Origin: Methanothrix harundinacea
GTDB taxonomy: Archaea > Halobacteriota > Methanosarcinia > Methanotrichales > Methanotrichaceae
Length of the DNA: 23,681 nt
Direction: 5' to 3'
Assembly (NCBI GenBank): GCA_002502785.1
Contig: DAQG01000120.1
Span: 1 to 23,681, forward strand
Position numbers and translations under genes: made by a program. Below are positions 22,308 to 23,681 of this stretch, one piece after another; the first letter of the stretch is position 1; the number at the start of each line of letters is the position of its first letter. The notes beneath the pieces are model-generated. The model had not been told where the DNA came from, made no database searches, and worked only from the letters and a program-made list of their open reading frames with translations.

Positions 22308-23681
22308 CTATGGTTCGAGCCTATAATCACTTAAGGACTTTGCTCTGTCGAAAGCTTCTTTTGCTTCAGCATCAAGATGAAGCGCTTGTAATGCTAGGCC
22401 TTTGTTTTTCCAAAATTCTGGAATTTCTGGGACTCTATTGATGGCTTTGTTATAACACTCGACCGCTTCTTGGTACAGTCCAATTTCATGCAATGTCTGA
22501 CCTTTATTATTTAAAAAGAATGGTATTGTTGGAAATCTGTTAATAGCTTGGTCGTAACACTTGATGGCCTCTGAATGTCGGCCCAACTTACGAAGTGCAG
22601 AACCTTTATTGTTCCAGACGAATGGATCTCCATTGTTCATCTCGAGAGCTACGTCATAACACTTGATGGCCTCTTCATAATTGCCGATTTTATAATAATC
22701 CTGTCCTTTGTTATTCCAGAATGCTCCATCTTGGATGACATACCTTTTAACCTTGAGACTTGCATTGACATCAGATTTTTTGTCATCTAAAATATTCGAA
22801 TTATGTTCTTCTTGAATTGTTCGCATTGATTGAACGACATTGAGAGGCAATGGCTCAGCATAATTATCATCTACCACTTCAGATTCACTATTGATAACTA
22901 TGGGAATGTCATTCTGTCTAAGTATCATGAGCACAGGCCGATTTTTAGTTTGAAACTCGGTTATGAAAGCTGTGTGGATAAAAGTTCCATATTTCTTTTT
23001 GTCATTTGGATGAAGTCGAACTTTCAGATCAATCACATTGGAGGCACTAAAAATAACGTTGGCGCGGTTGTGGAGCCACCAATAAACGGCGTTTTTCGGA
23101 TCAAGTCTGAAGTTCTTGATAGTCTCGATGGACACACGATTTCTGTCTATATCCAATTCATCAGCGAACCGCAAAAGTGCTGCTACCAGTTGTTTTCGCC
23201 CATTTGGATCGGATCGAAACACTGTAGGACAGTCGTTAATGGGTAATTGGGAGTGGTATTCACATACGTCTATCAAGTCGGCTACAAGATGTTCGGGAAT
23301 AGTTACTCGCCCAAGTGCGGTATTACCAGTTAGGTAGGCGTGGTCAATCCAAGCAGCGGTTAAATATTGATGGTTTCTACGAATGCAGTTTTGTTCCTCT
23401 ATGCTGTATGCATTGGCATTCTCTGCAGTGAATTCGACGTCAAATTTCGCACCAAATTCGTTAGCTTTTTCTTCGATCTCAGGAAAATTGGCCACATCGC
23501 ACTGCATCCCGATGTCGTGAAGATAGATCCCTGCCAGAAGCAGGTACATTTCTTGCTCAGAAATCTGACGGCCATTATTTGCTTTGAGCAACTTTACTGC
23601 AAAACGTGCTAACCGCTCGCTATGCTTTATACCATGATCGGTATAACCCTGTACAACTCGCGGGCAGCGTGCCGAATGTGA
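22308..23681 (-). CDS. HD-domain protein with C-terminal TPR repeats, 5' end outside window
   Basis: The frame is open to the window edge, so at least 457 residues are present and the true start is missing. GYTDHGIKHSERLARF and, about 30 residues later, LLAGIYLHDIGMQ give the metal-binding His and HD pair of an HD-type domain like those in multi-domain signalling or defence proteins (often with an Hsp90-like ATPase). A middle mixed region follows (DFIxR-like FADELDIDRNRVS, then beta-rich YGTFIHTAFITEF). At the end are four TPR units (AFWNNKGQDYYKIGNYEEAI and similar), ending DYRLEP. The TTG at 23591 is only an internal codon. The gene is markedly AT-richer than the core genes. The upstream partner is unseen. 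Confidence 0.78.
   Translation of the reverse strand, partial: SHSARCPRVVQGYTDHGIKHSERLARFAVKLLKANNGRQISEQEMYLLLAGIYLHDIGMQCDVANFPEIEEKANEFGAKFDVEFTAENANAYSIEEQNCIRRNHQYLTAAWIDHAYLTGNTALGRVTIPEHLVADLIDVCEYHSQLPINDCPTVFRSDPNGRKQLVAALLRFADELDIDRNRVSIETIKNFRLDPKNAVYWWLHNRANVIFSASNVIDLKVRLHPNDKKKYGTFIHTAFITEFQTKNRPVLMILRQNDIPIVINSESEVVDDNYAEPLPLNVVQSMRTIQEEHNSNILDDKKSDVNASLKVKRYVIQDGAFWNNKGQDYYKIGNYEEAIKCYDVALEMNNGDPFVWNNKGSALRKLGRHSEAIKCYDQAINRFPTIPFFLNNKGQTLHEIGLYQEAVECYNKAINRVPEIPEFWKNKGLALQALHLDAEAKEAFDRAKSLSDYRLEP

Overview
The window reads as a chromosomal segment of a methanogenic archaeon, most likely of the Methanothrix/Methanosaeta (Methanotrichaceae) type. Support: a full-length O-phosphoseryl-tRNA synthetase, a Cys-rich Isf-type iron-sulfur flavoprotein, NosD-like beta-helix surface proteins, pentapeptide-repeat ion channels, TATA-box promoters, several apparently leaderless starts and many TTG/GTG starts. 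The core genes are GC-rich, while several blocks on the right are clearly more AT-rich. The genus is inferred from gene content and style, not from a marker I could align.

Left part (1-12 kb, mostly housekeeping). On the minus strand lie a DJ-1/PfpI protein and an apparent three-gene run: Isf-like flavoprotein, LLM flavin oxidoreductase, Trm5/Tyw2-like methyltransferase. On the plus strand follow an alpha-glucan phosphorylase, an exported beta-helix protein and a membrane-anchored MsrP/sulfite-oxidase-fold molybdoenzyme broken by one extra base. A convergent coiled-coil gene (minus) separates these from sepS, rpiA and mtnA (plus). The last two nearly touch and both encode phosphosugar aldose-ketose isomerases.

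Middle and right part (12-20 kb, accessory). A pentapeptide-repeat/two-TM channel gene is frameshifted in an A7 run. Its last codons plus about 100 bp of GC-rich, hairpin-forming 3' flank recur three more times (about 14.35, 15.4 and 19.86 kb). The four copies divide the region into blocks: an SDR gene, a VapBC-like toxin-antitoxin pair preceded by a 9-bp tandem array, and a four-gene minus-strand operon. That operon encodes a small CHAT-like protein, an XpaC-like membrane coiled-coil protein, a membrane-anchored solute-binding/VWA fusion and TelA. It is the best candidate here for an incompletely described stress or defence system.

Right end (20-23.7 kb). A small membrane protein, an orphan antitoxin-like ORF, a MITE-like 112-bp inverted repeat (an arm-like copy also lies at the window's left edge) and a QueG-like 8-Cys Fe-S protein come first. 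Next are wreckage of an IS630-type transposase abutting the helix-hairpin-helix end of a Hef/XPF nuclease, and an HD-domain plus TPR protein whose 5' end runs off the window.
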